Source: Ciona savignyi
Taxonomy: Eukaryota > Chordata > Ascidiacea > Phlebobranchia > Cionidae
DNA length: 64,000 nucleotides
Reading direction: 5' to 3'
Assembly: GCA_000149265.1 (NCBI GenBank)
Contig: CH002976.1
Location: 56,802 to 120,801, forward strand
Below the pieces are notes generated by a model that saw nothing but the letters and a program-made list of their open reading frames with translations, made no database searches and was not told the origin of the DNA. Shown in pieces: positions 1 to 11,484 of the stretch. The stretch's first letter is position 1. Each line of letters begins with the position of its first letter. A program made the position numbers and the translations under genes.

Positions 1-95
1 TGCCCAAGGACACAACCGACTAGCTAGCGACCAGTTTCGCACCTGTAAACCTTCGGTTGAAAGGCGACGCACTAACCGACCAATAAGTATCCGAT
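1..95 (-). mobile_element. tRNA-derived SINE, cut by the window edge
   Basis: The tRNA-like head is on the right: GACCAGTTTCGCACCTG is the reverse of the B-box region, with GGTTGAAAGGCGACGCACTA. The tail side lies outside the window. Confidence 0.8.
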
Positions 96-162
96 TCTAA
101 CCAAGCTATTCGGTTGGTTCTTATAAGTAGGGCAGCCCAAGTATGGTTTGATGACCCCACAT

Positions 163-505
163 TGATGTCATACATGTAATGATGTCATACATGTTATGAT
201 GTCATACAGTGATGATGTCATACATGTGATGATGTCATACATGTTATGATGTCATACATGTGATGATGTCATACATGTTATGATGTCATACATGTGATGA
301 TGTCATACATGTGATGATGTCATACATGTGATGATGTCATACATGTGATGATGTCATACATGTTATAATGTCATACATGTTATAATGTCATACATGTGAT
401 GATGTCATACATGTGATGATGTCATACATGTGATGATGTCATACATGTGATGATGTCATACATACATGTGATGATGTCATACATGTGATGATGTCATACA
501 TATAA
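163..505. repeat. 17-bp minisatellite GATGATGTCATACATGT
   Basis: About 20 copies with few variants. Each unit contains TGATGTCAT, one base from a CRE/ATF core. It directly precedes the candidate exon at 505. Confidence 0.9.
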
Positions 506-3500
506 TGACCCCGACTTCACCCAGTGTGGAACCTGCCCCGACGAGGAAACTAAAGTCGACCAAACCGAAGCAAACTGACCCGCTGGAGCGCCCCCTGCTT
601 AAATCACGCAAACCTGATGAGGGAAATTCCCATCGTGAACTAGAGGGGAATTCCCAATCAGTTGTTGAGGGGAATTCCCAGTTAATTGCCGAACATCCCC
701 AAACTCTGTCAGGTGAATTCGAGGAAATTATATTTGAAATATTTATTTCTTTTCACTTTATTGTTTTATAAATCATCTGATTCCAATTAATTAAATGACA
801 CAGGGCATTTCAAATACTCCTATGTATTTTTCTATGGTTTAAAATTTAAACTACAATTCTGTGAAAATTAACGTTTTCAATTCTTTTCAAGTTCCCGCAC
901 CTGAGATCCCTTCCATTGTTCAAGAGACACCTAGTGGTTCAGATATAGAAGGTAAATGTGATTTCTATTGTTATATACGGGTGGGATGCCTATAAATGAG
1001 GCCATGGGTGGATACTCGTACATCCTGCAAACTGTATGATAAAGTGGATTATTCCTCTAATCATTTGGTTAAAGAGCTAAAATATTAATATGTGCAGGCA
1101 GTGCCGGGTTAAAAGTAACATCGTTATTTCATTTTATTGTTTGAAACAACCCCTGAAAATTGTGGCTTCTATCCTGCTGAGCCCGTTGTTAGTATCGTGT
1201 ATTTCCTCCACAAGGTGCATAATGGGAAACCATTGTTGTGCTAACCATGCCCATTATGATGTCATACAATTTGGATGATTGAAATTTGAACCAGGGATTG
1301 GTGTCATCACTCAAACGTGAATCTCACTTGTTACATCATATATGGTCATTGTTTAGTAATACTTGGGTCGAAATTTTCCAGTTTCGTCCGATCATACTTC
1401 CGAGGAGAACCTTCAGGTGGCAGTAGAGAGTGATGAACCACCCCATCTAGTGGTGGAAAGTCAGACTGCTCAGGAGCCCGCTCTAGTGGTGGGAAAGCCG
1501 ACTGCTAAGGAGCCCGCTCTAGTGGTGGGAAAGCCGACTGCTCAGGAGCCCGCTCTAGTGGCGGGAAAGCCGAATGTTAAGGAACCCCAAGTGGCAGAAA
1601 CAACCATTGTTCAACAGCCCACCCTAGTGGCAGAACTTTCATCGCAAGAGCACAACCTAGTGGAGACGGAAAATGATGATGAATTCGACGCAGCAGGTGG
1701 AAATAAACTTGATTTTATTGTTTATTCAACTGCAACTATAAATATCATATCAATTATAACCATCGTTAAAATCTAGTTTCCCTCTTTCCTACCAAGTTTC
1801 GAACAAGAATGGTTTGTTAGCAACCTTCTATATCTCTCAGCTAACTCGGCGATTTTGAACGAAATGCTGACGTCATGTTCTATTGCTTGTGGAGCGGCCA
1901 TTGTCAGCAATAATTCTGCTGAATCAGCAATTACTCGGCATTCAGCGTTGTTACTAGCGGCGATTGATTCACGAGGTTCGTGTTTTCCGATGTTTTTGTT
2001 TCTTTTTTATCTTTTGCGTACTAAAAATCACATTTTTCCTGTTTATTTAATCGTCGGAATAAACTGTAAACATTTCTAATTTGGAACAGGTAATTTTGGG
2101 ACTAGTAAATTTAATACGAAGTTGTAATGTTTTTAATTCAACTTGTCAACTAAATTGACAGAATTGTGTTGGTGGTTACGAATTCCTACAAAAGTAAAAC
2201 GTATTAACACTAAGTGATATCTCTGGTAACCCGACTGCCGAATCTAATGATTGGCTGACGCCCATATTACAACGCTAAGTTGTCCTATCCCTAGGGATAA
2301 ACTAGAATATGCATTCCTAGCTTAAAGCATTATATGCAGAGTTAGCCGTACTCTTTGCAGAAAGATTTAAACTAATAAAATAGACAGTACATAGTCTTGC
2401 ATTACATTTTTGTTTGCACATTATTGTGTTTTTGCTTAGGTTTTGCGTTTTAACGTCTGTTTGTTTTGCTGTATTTTCCTTTTTCTATGCCATTTTTTAA
2501 CTCTGGGGCAAAAAATGAATAAACTAAACGTTGGATATGATTTAGTAGTAATTTTTACAGCGCAACGTGTCACTGGCTCCTTTATCTATCATTACAAGCT
2601 GATATATTCAATAGCATTATGGCCAGTTGATGACAAATTAACATATATTTTTCTGGCATTTTGCATAATTTATCTATATTTTCACTTAAATGAACAACAG
2701 AAATATTCCAAAAAGAGAAAGTAAAGCTAAGTTAACCTCACCCCAACACTAATCTTAATTTTACTTCGGAACTAATCCGAACTTAAACTTCAAGTCTACT
2801 TACATTCTTTCTATTGATTAAGTGTGCAGAAAAAGCGTAATGCAGTAAAAATAAAGGCCAAAATAACTGACCAATGTATACTACCTACTGGTAAGTCTAA
2901 AATATAACGTTTAAAACACGAAAAACTCACAAATATTCAAATATCCTACTTTTTACGTCCAAAATAAACTGTTACATATCCAATATGGGCCAAAATAAAC
3001 TGTACATACATTGCAAAAACTGAAAAATCTTACAAATCAAATATTCTAAATTGCAAAAAATCACGACGAACGATTAAAACCTTTACGTTTTAAATCATCG
3101 CTGCTAAAAATGTCTTGCAGTTCTTTTGCGACATACAAAATCACGACACTCGCTAAGAAGGAAAAACAGAATGAGACATTAAAAGGAGGGAAAGAGGGAA
3201 GGAGGGGAACTTCTCACTAAAACAATGGAAACTAATTTACACCCTGCCCTAAACACCAATTTTAACCCCAGAACTAGCTCTAACCCCATGTTTAAAACTA
3301 ACTCTAACGCACTAAATCTTAAATTTAGTGTGCAGTTTCCTCATTCCCTCTTTCCCTCCTTTTAGATTTCTCCAGAATGAGACACTTATCACGGGTCCTC
3401 GTACTTTCGATGTTTACTTTGCGTGAATGATTAACCGTTCCATTAAAAACATACGCGACTGACTAATGAGTTTACAACCGCGCTATTTAGGATTTATTGT

Positions 3501-4486
3501 GCCGCAAATAGTACGAAAATATTTTTTAAACGTGATTGCTAGAGAAGTACTCAAAAGCAAATTAGCATGGTCGAAAAATTGAATTATTGCGCTAAACTAA
3601 AATGAACAAAAACATCAACTTTTCAAATTTAGTTTAGCCATTTTTAAATTTAGCTAAATATATTTTAACCGCAATTGTAGTTTTACAATATAGACGTAAT
3701 CGAAAGAAAATTAATATGATCGAAAAATATTACGCAATAATAGCCCAAAACAGCAATTTTCAAGTTTAGCACGATCGAAAAAAACTAAGCTAAAAGGAGC
3801 CCAAAACAGCATTTTTAGCGTTTAGTTCAGTTAAGTTTATATTCTCCGTTCATGTATTTCAACAGAGAAAACCGTATCAACATAATAATAATTTTTTAAA
3901 TACGTTAAATAAACGAAACTTTTTTGTTTGATTTTAGTAAAGTTTATATTTTGCGTTCCTTTATTCCAATAGAGAAAATTTACAGCTATTTGTGGCAATC
4001 AAAGAAACAGGAAACGAAAAACCCACACTCGTCTAAACAAGGTAAGATAAAACAGGATCTGCGCACTTGGGATAAAAACCAGGCACGTACAAGGGTAGAA
4101 CAAGGGGCAACACTTAAAAGGAGGGAAAGAGGGAGGAAAACTACTCACCAAAATTACGGAAACTAATTTAAACCCTGCCCCATACACAAATCTCAACCCC
4201 ATAACTTATTCTAACTTCAACCTCATGTTTAAACGTAACTCTAATGTCATAATCTTCATTCTAGTGAGCAGTTTCCCTCCTTTCCTACTTGCCCCAATCC
4301 TTGTTTTCCTAAACACTATAGAAATATTTCTAATTCTGCCCCAAATCCTTATCTTAACCACATAAATAACGCTAATTTTAACCCAGACCATAACACTAAA
4401 CTTTAACGTCAAATTCTTCATTTTACTGAGCAGTTTCCCTCTTTCCTTTCTTCCAGTTGTGCCCGAAAATATAACTAAAGCTGCAG
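505..4486 (+). CDS. Unidentified gene with Pro/Glu/Val-rich symmetric phase 1-1 exons
   Basis: Candidate exons are 505-712, 892-951, 1382-1696, 2846-2890 (weak), 3973-4041 and 4457-4486. Each ends at a GT donor in phase 1, and every one after the first starts in phase 1, so any subset joins in frame. The first encodes three 8-residue EGNS repeats. The third encodes repeats of the form TAQEPALVVGKP four to five times and ends acidic. The second reads VPAPEIPSIVQETPSGSDIE and the last VVPENITKAA. Composition and exon logic resemble the PEVK spring of titin-like proteins, but no folded domain is visible, so no identity is claimed. The ATG at 505 sits directly after a minisatellite and may be an internal Met. 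The last exon uses an acceptor supplied by a MITE end. The start and end of the gene are unknown. Confidence 0.4.
3176..3373 (+). mobile_element. GGAGGG long-TIR MITE
   Basis: Long inverted ends built on TTAAAAGGAGGGAAAG and CTTTCCCTCCTTTTAG, with internal AACCCCAGAACTAG. Flanked by AGAATGAG on both sides (up to 12 bp shared). One of about ten copies in the window. Confidence 0.78.
4107..4456 (+). mobile_element. GGAGGG MITE plus a second partial copy in tandem
   Basis: 4107-4304 is a near-complete copy starting GGCAACACTTAAAAGGAGGG. 4305-4456 repeats the right two thirds. The second copy's pyrimidine-rich end runs directly into the acceptor of the candidate exon at 4457. Confidence 0.7.
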
Positions 4487-4647
4487 GTAGCTTTGGAAGG
4501 CAATTACTTTCAAGAACATAATACCCGAGGCTATGCGCTTTTGCGTTCTAAGAAAACCGCACAGTACGTTGCAAACGAGACATGTAATTTTCTCAGCGAA
4601 AATAAAATACATGTTTTATAGCGATGGCGACTGCTTTGGACAACGCT

Positions 4648-4826
4648 AAACAGATGTAAGGAGGGAAACTACTCACCAAAACTATGGAAATTAATTTTAA
4701 CCCTTTCCAAAAAACTAATCTTAACCTCAGAACTAATCCTATGTTTAACACTAACTCTAATGCCTTAATATTCAATTTAGTGAGCAGTTTCCCTCCTTCA
4801 CGCTTTTCCCTCCTTTTAGTTTTCCC
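4648..4826 (+). mobile_element. GGAGGG MITE, left end shortened
   Basis: Starts within the left inverted end (TAAGGAGGGAAACTACTCACC) and keeps the full right end, TTTCCCTCCTTTTAGTTTTCC. Confidence 0.72.
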
Positions 4827-5237
4827 CACTGCTTTTTATCCGATATTATCATTTCTAATTTAATATCTGCTTGTTCGAAATATCTACTGCCGTTTTGCCG
4901 TTTTCTTAATTTATCAATTGTCATAAAATACTTAGAACGATACTGGTTTAGGCGTAATAATCAAACTGGTGGCTGGAAAATAGGAAATATTTCCCAAACG
5001 TATACGCAATATACAGTACCTACAAAAATACGATCACCAATACAGAATAAAAACTGCTTGAAATTTGAGTGTTTAATGTCTGTTTATAATGTTACTTTAA
5101 ACATCGGCTCTCTTACGCCGTCTCCCGGAGAAGAAAAATTGCTTTTTAATAGCGTTACTCAGCTCGGTTTATCATTTACCGTGTTATCCTGGATTCAAAC
5201 TAGCCTACATGAAAACACAAATGAATAAACATCTACA

Positions 5238-5957
5238 CTGCGCGAGGTGTAATACGATATTCGTGGATAACGCCTGACTTCCCACCCACGAGTATTTTAA
5301 TGGGCTCACAAATAAACAAATCGTCCAAAATTCAACCAATTTGACGCAATACCTTTTCCGTTCCAGCCAAAATAGAATCACGCCCACGATAACAGTCATT
5401 GTGAAACAACAATGCAATTATACGTCACAGTCATACCACTGTTACGACACGGAATAACTATATACATGGAGTTATGTTTTTAAGTACTGAACCGACTTCT
5501 TATCGGCAATAAATGCCGCAGTTATTTAAAACGTTGTTTTCGTAATACTGGTTATATAGCTTAATACCCCGTTGTCGGTTTTACACTGTAGCCGAAGATG
5601 TCTTTTAATACGGACAATAAAATGGAAGAAAAATAAAATGGGTAACACTTAAAAAAGGAAAGATGGTAGGTAAACCGAAACTATGGAAACTAGTTTTAAT
5701 CCAGCCCCTAAAACTAATCTCTACCCCAGAACTAACGTTAACTGGAACTTCAGCCCTTATTTAACCTTAATGTTATAATATTTATTTTAGTGAGCAGTTT
5801 CCCTTCTTCCCCATTTCCCTCTATTGTTTTCCTCCTTTTAGTTTTTCTCGTATAAATGGCTTGCTCAGATGCATAGCAATGCACCTTATGCCCACAGTCG
5901 AGTTGCTGGAGATATTACAGACAGTGTGTGGATAATCAGACAATAATTTGGATGGAT
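5238..5957. repeat. Satellite units near 5-6 kb
   Basis: 5238-5322 matches the 109-bp unit (CTTCCCACCCACGAG), and 5853-5957 the 136-bp unit (CCCACAGTCGAGTTGCTGGA); a GGAGGG MITE lies between. Confidence 0.65.
5641..5848 (+). mobile_element. GGAGGG MITE, diverged
   Basis: The left end GGTAACACTTAAAAAAGG is worn. The centre has CCCCAGAACTAACG, and the right end CCTCCTTTTAGTTTTTC is kept. Confidence 0.68.
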
Positions 5958-6214
5958 CATTACATTTACATACTAATGGAACGAAGCAATGTGGTTTAAT
6001 GGAACGAAGCAAAGTGGTTTGCTTATTTCAAAATGAAAATGTTTTGGAGCGTTTGTGTGGCCGAACGGTCAAAGCAACCAATTGAAATGTTGAATTCTAT
6101 AATGTGGTCTTAGTAACCCCATTACGTGTTCAAAACTTATCACCAGTACAAAAACAGAAACAGATTTTCGACCGACTAGTTCTGACAGCGGTAAGAAAAT
6201 GACGTCATACGTAC

Positions 6215-6377
6215 CTAGGGGGGTTTCCCGAATCGAGGCGTAATACTCTAAATCGCGGAAGTCTGCAATAGACACAATTCGCTGGAACCGTTGAAATGCC
6301 CGAGACCCGATTGTGCTTCGTCGACGACGAGTCCTGTCCTGCAAGTCCATGCGACTCTGGTCCCCGAATTCCGCCAT
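6215..6377 (-). CDS. Candidate first coding exon, unidentified basic protein
   Basis: On the minus strand an ATG at 6377 opens MAEFGDQSRMDLQDRTRRRR and runs 54 codons to a strong donor, CTAG|GTACGT, in phase 1. The frame stays open about 50 codons past the donor, but the coding character (Arg-rich, then RFQRIVSIADFRDLEYYASI) stops there. An RRRRS stretch is a possible basophilic-kinase site. I do not recognise the protein and cannot find the next exon. It could also be an alternative first exon of a gene running off the left edge. Confidence 0.3.
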
Positions 6378-6727
6378 TTTTGATCCACAGTGTGTTGAGA
6401 ACTTGCACTACTTAAGTAGCTTTTGACTTCTTTTTGTTGGAGTTGCCTTTTAGTGCTCAGCACAGAGGTTAAGGTAATCGAAGCCGTCCCAGTGCGTTTT
6501 TTTTCAAAGTCAATGTTATTATAATGGTTGCAAGAACGATTACAAACCGAACCGTTTTTGCCAAAATTTCTCAATCCAAAGACGAAGGATCGTTAGTTCA
6601 AATCATATGCACGGCCTTTTCTTTTTTATCGAATTTTCTTTGGCAAAGATCGTCTAATTCCCCATGCAGGGAACTTTTACATAATACAATAGACCAAGCT
6701 GACGAAATAGAAGATAACGTAAGATAA

Positions 6728-9100
6728 CGGCTCTGTCTATTTACCAACAATAATAAAACACCCTTACTTGAAACTATTTAGCGGTATGCTGTCGTTAAAA
6801 ACATATAAAACAAAAACGCAGTACTGTACTGCGTATACTAGCGCTATCTATGAAACTACGATCTGTAGTTTAGTTATTTTTTCCGTAAACCGGAAATACG
6901 TAGTCATTTTAAATTATGACGGCCTGAATTAATTAGAGACAAAACTATGCCTGACAACATTAAGAAATACGTGCAATGAACTTAACAATTTCATGTGGTG
7001 GAAATATGCGCAAAACAAACGACAGAAAAACGATATTTCGAATTTTAAACCTTATCACCACAAACTCAAGATTACATACTATTTTTGTCAAGTGCGATTA
7101 ATAATATCGCTTTAGTTAAAAATTTATATCTTATCACAACAAATTTAAGAATACATCCTATTTCTATTAATCATTATAAAGAAGCCGCTTTAATTAAAAA
7201 TTTCTAATAATGTTCACAACCTATTCCTATTAATTCTGATATAGGAACGTACAGTATTTTAAATCGAAATTTATATATAATAACCACAAATTTGAAAATA
7301 CATCTTATCCCTATCAATCCTTCAGAAAACTGGACATCAATTCTTCAATGTCCATTCGCAAACACAGGGCGGAAAACCTGTACTGGCGTCAGCAGTTTCG
7401 TTTCCGTTTCCAGTGGGCTGGCAGTGCTAACGTTTAAAGTGAACCGACAAACACGTTGGTAGATAGGGGGTTTCTGGTTCGAATCCAAGCTGACGCAAAA
7501 TCTCATATTTTTTAATACTATTATACGCATTTTTACTAAGACATAACTATGTAGTGTGAATACTTAGTACTAGATCAAATCTAAGCCGACGCAACTCACG
7601 ATTTTTCTATCACTTGTAATCTACGCACTTTTAGTTGAACATAACTACGGTTAATAGATTATATATAAAAGGTCTTCTGACAAGCTATACACACTTGGTA
7701 TTATATTGGCGAAGTATCTGATAGCCGTAATATATAAATTTGCATAAACTAAAGCTTTTTTTTATCTGACAAAAACCTTGTTTAATATTATTTTCCCGCG
7801 ACACCCCTAGCATTATCTTGCGCCATAGTAGTCTGTCACGGCAAAATGGTTGCAGAGAACTAGTTTATACACTGTTATTAAATACATTGAATACAACAAA
7901 CTACAGCGAAGTCTAAAGTAACCTATTAAGTCGCTCTCTGAAAGTGGGCTGATCATGCCATACACGGGAAAAACGGTTAACCGACTTTTCTTTAACTTCC
8001 GGTATTTAAGTCGACTATATAATTATGGTACCCGGATAAAATACGTCACGTTTTTGAAATTGCCGTAAAAAGACGACAGAAATGGAAATAGGAAATACAC
8101 ATCAGTTTTTTGTTTCCTGTACGAATTGTACTGTCATTAAAAATATAGAACAAAAAATACGACTTAAAACCAATAATATACTTTTTCTTTATACCCCTAT
8201 CCGTACAATAATGCCTCCTATCCTTACCATAAAGAAACCCAAATAAAACTGCGCGCTCAAATATATAGACAGTAACGATACTGCAACAACTAACTAATCA
8301 CAGTAATTACTGGAAGGCCTGATTGAACTGTATTGCTTGCACAAATAACTATAGGAAAAGCGTAGTCGGCGCCCGCGTATAACATATATAGCATACATAA
8401 CCCACGGTAAAAACGCATCATCGCATAAATACATATGACTGTATATGTGTTCCATATTTGGCCGGCTTCGAATCTCGTGGGCTTTAAGCTATGTAATGCG
8501 ATTAAAGAATCGGTGTTTAATACGTCATAATACCGAATAGAGGCGCTTGTTGCATAACAAGAGGCTGGAAGTGTAGGATGGAAGGTGTAATAAACATGTG
8601 TTTTGACGTGTTTTTAGTTTGAATTGAAACTTTGCCAACCTATTTTAGAATTTGTAAAACAGAGTATCATATAAAGACATTACAAACGTTAAATTCAACA
8701 TGAAAAAATTAAACACAACTTTTCTGATAAAAAACTCAATAATTTTAGTTCAGTTATTTTATAAAAGTTATTACATTTGAATATGATCAAATTACAGGAA
8801 AAAAATGATGGCTAGAGCTAGTCCGAAATAATAATATAACTTTGCTTGTCTACCTGTGTTTATAATGTAAACAATACTAGATACACAATATAAACTACGT
8901 ATGCACTTTGTTTACGCTATGATGACTAGCTTGCAAAGTTTCAGCGCGCAACAGAAACGCTTGAAATCAGAGTGAAAACAGTGACTTCCTGCCTAGAATG
9001 CCAACGCCGTGGGAAAGAGTTTTTGGGTCGGATTTTGTCGCCAATTAAAGAAAGTCAAATTTCGATTTCGACGTTCATAAAGAGCTTGGAATTCTTGCGC
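6728..9100. other. AT-rich stretch, nothing supported
   Basis: No exon or element I can support. A short two-copy repeat with GACGCAA lies at 7480-7650, and the open frame near 8972 runs into a MITE. Confidence 0.6.
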
Positions 9101-9104
9101 TGTT

Positions 9105-9425
9105 GCAGGGCTAAAAATTCATCAAATTTCGGGCGAGTAAGAATTCACGTGTGGAAGCTCTTTCGAGGAACGCGAGTAAAACGTTTACCAAGACTGTTTT
9201 TTTATGATGCTGCTGTCTGTTAGTATACTAGACTCCAGTATTAGGACACGTCATGTGTATTACAAAAACGGTCGCAGTAATGCCTATACGTCAGTTGAAT
9301 AGAAAACGGTCGCGGTAAACGCGAGTTTTTTTTTTAATTTTCAAGAGAAAATTCTTACTTGCACGGCGTGCGTCAAACACTCCCGTGTTTGCTCGTGTTA
9401 CTCAAGCAGATTTTTTTGGCCCTGC
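9105..9425 (+). mobile_element. MITE family GCAGGG, copy 1
   Basis: Ends GCAGGGCTAAAAATT and TTTTTTGGCCCTGC, flanked by TGTT at 9101-9104 and 9426-9429. Internally collinear with the reverse complement of 40179-40492, sharing GGGCGAGTAAGAATTCA, AGACTCCAGTATTA and TAGAAAACGGT. Confidence 0.78.
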
Positions 9426-9429
9426 TGTT

Positions 9430-10100
9430 GGCGTGTGTTGTTAAAAAGAGTTGGGAAAATTGGCATTAAAAAGTTATTTACAAGGGATTTGTGTGATTTT
9501 TTGAATTGAGAAGTTGCAAAATGGGTAATGGTCAAAAAATGTTTCTAAATCCACGCAAACTTTTAACTTAACCTAAACTAAAATAGCAAACTTCCCCCTA
9601 ATTTAACGCAAACAAAATCTAAACAAAAAGATTTAAAAAAAATTCAATAAAATTTTAAAACATTTAACTCAAAATAGAATAAATAGCAAAATCTCCCTAT
9701 ATTTAAATGCAGACAAAACATGAACCAAAAAATTAAAAAATTTAACAAAAATATCCCAAAACATCACAGAAAAAGAAATTTTGTAAAAATAGGTTAAATT
9801 AAATTGACATAATCGTTGATGAACTACATACCGCTGTAATGTAGCCACATCATAGCACGTACCGGATGTATAAACAATACTACGAATTCACGGTATCTAA
9901 ACACTGCTGTGATGTCATAGAAGGGAAATTTTATGAATGGACGGTGTAACGCCGGTTTCAGAGTTAAGTCATGTACGCATATACATGAGCCGTCAAAACA
10001 GGAAGTATGTTTTGTCATTCGTGTCTTGATTGCAAATGGGAAATCACGTTTTGATGGAATTTCCCGCTGGTTTTGGCGTTATGCTTGCATTATTAGCTCC
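9430..10100. other. AT-rich stretch with A-rich runs, nothing supported
   Basis: Mostly AAATTTAA-type low complexity. Open frames at 9824-10199 show no coding signal. Confidence 0.55.
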
Positions 10101-10106
10101 AAGGGA

Positions 10107-10565
10107 CATTTGGCACCTTTGACACACTCGGCACCAATGGCACCTCCATCACCCCTGACACCCCGCACCCAATGCGAATTACAATCCTCCTTAAATTAGC
10201 TCTCGTATTGTAGGAATACCCACTGGTTTTTACACCCTCGGCACACTCGGCACACATTTGGCCCATCCGGCACCACTATTACCCCTAACACCCCACACCC
10301 AATGCGAATTACAATCCTTCTTAACTTTTCTAGAAATTTTCACCAGTTTTACAGTCATGGATGTTAAGTTTAAGGGTGACAGAACGCGTTAAAAAATAAT
10401 AAAAATAAACAGTACCATTGCTATTCAAATTGCACCTATTGTACAACCAGCGCCATAGAACATTTGGCACCCTCGGCCACTACGGCTGCCCGGGCACATC
10501 TGGCACACCCGGCACGTCTGGCACACCAGGCACGTCTGGCCCACCAGGCACCAGCAACACCCCTA
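10107..10565. repeat. GGCAC(A/G)-type minisatellite modules
   Basis: Three GC-richer blocks of 9-base GGCACACTC-like units. The first two are each followed by CCAATGCGAATTACAATCC. They give Gly-Thr-X translations but no sustained gene. Confidence 0.7.
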
Positions 10566-11093
10566 AGTGTGTATTAAAAATTCTTTTTAAAATGGCTTGC
10601 TAATTAAACTGACAATCCAACATTATAATTAACCAACACAAACATTTTACATAAAACTTTAATTAATCAGCATGTATCATACAAAACTTTTAAAAATTCA
10701 GTTTGTTTTGCACCCAAACCAAAACAACAAGGTTACCTCCACAATTGCAGCAATGTAAAGTGGATTACTCATACAATCAGGCGGATCTACTGGTGTATAT
10801 AGAATTACTAGTTGGCCTTGGGCAGGAAACAATTGATCAACATAACACTCGAAAGCATGATAAACCTACGCTGTGTTGAAAATAAAGCTTGCATACATAT
10901 CCTATACAGTTTGTACTCATTTGTAGTGATTATAGTTACCTGTAGTTCTGACTAAACAGTCGTTAGTTAGAAAAATGGCATACTTGGAGAAGCAAAAAAA
11001 CAAATGACTATGGAATATAGTCATTATTGTAACTGGATTGTTTGTTATTTTATGAACAAACACCGAGCAGAAAGGAAAAACTACTGTGCTTAC

Positions 11094-11373
11094 CGGTGGG
11101 CCTGCGTCTTACTGGATAAGGGGTCGATTTTCTAGTTTTATCTTGGGGTCCATTGTCGTTGTTTTCAGACTTTTCAGACCGGGGTACGTCGGTAGGTTGC
11201 CCCCTACGCCCGCCGCCGCAAAATAAGAAAGAAACTCTTCGTTTCAGTGACTTTTTCCTCTCAATTTGAATGTTTCTCTCAGAAAATTTAACTTCTTTGT
11301 TAACTTCGTTTTCCGAATTTTTTTCAGAATTAGTTGATTTTTTTGCGCTTGCACCACTCTCATGGCCGTTCAT
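11094..11373 (-). CDS. Candidate first coding exon with RVSF (PP1-docking-like) motif
   Basis: On the minus strand a frame from Met at 11373 (an upstream in-frame Met also exists) encodes about 93 residues and ends at donor ACCG|GTAAGC in phase 1. The sequence is hydrophilic, rich in Lys, Ser, Glu and Asn, typical of a disordered N-terminus. It contains KKSLKRRVSFLF, which fits the RVxF consensus for docking protein phosphatase 1 and also a PKA/PKC site. No domain is recognised and no downstream exon was found. A chance open frame is possible, but the local composition is clearly less AT-rich than its surroundings. Confidence 0.33.
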
Positions 11374-11484
11374 TTCAAAAATGAAAACCATGGAAACAAA
11401 GTCATGCTGGGGTTTCAGTGGAAATCCATTGTAAGCAGTACTAGGGTCACGGGTTAAAGTATATACACGAATACTTAATATCAC

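Noticed and set aside
7386-7497. Possible tRNA gene: GGTTCGAATCC with complementary ends GCGTCAGC and GCTGACGC
   Set aside because: It is about 112 nt long, the T stem has a mismatch and no D arm or anticodon arm forms; part is duplicated at 7567-7650.
8972-9223. 83-codon plus-strand frame
   Set aside because: Its second half lies inside the GCAGGG MITE and it has no family signature.
10418-10603. Collagen-like Gly-Thr-X frame
   Set aside because: Produced by a 9-bp minisatellite; short, without splice sites, and the sister blocks are in other frames.
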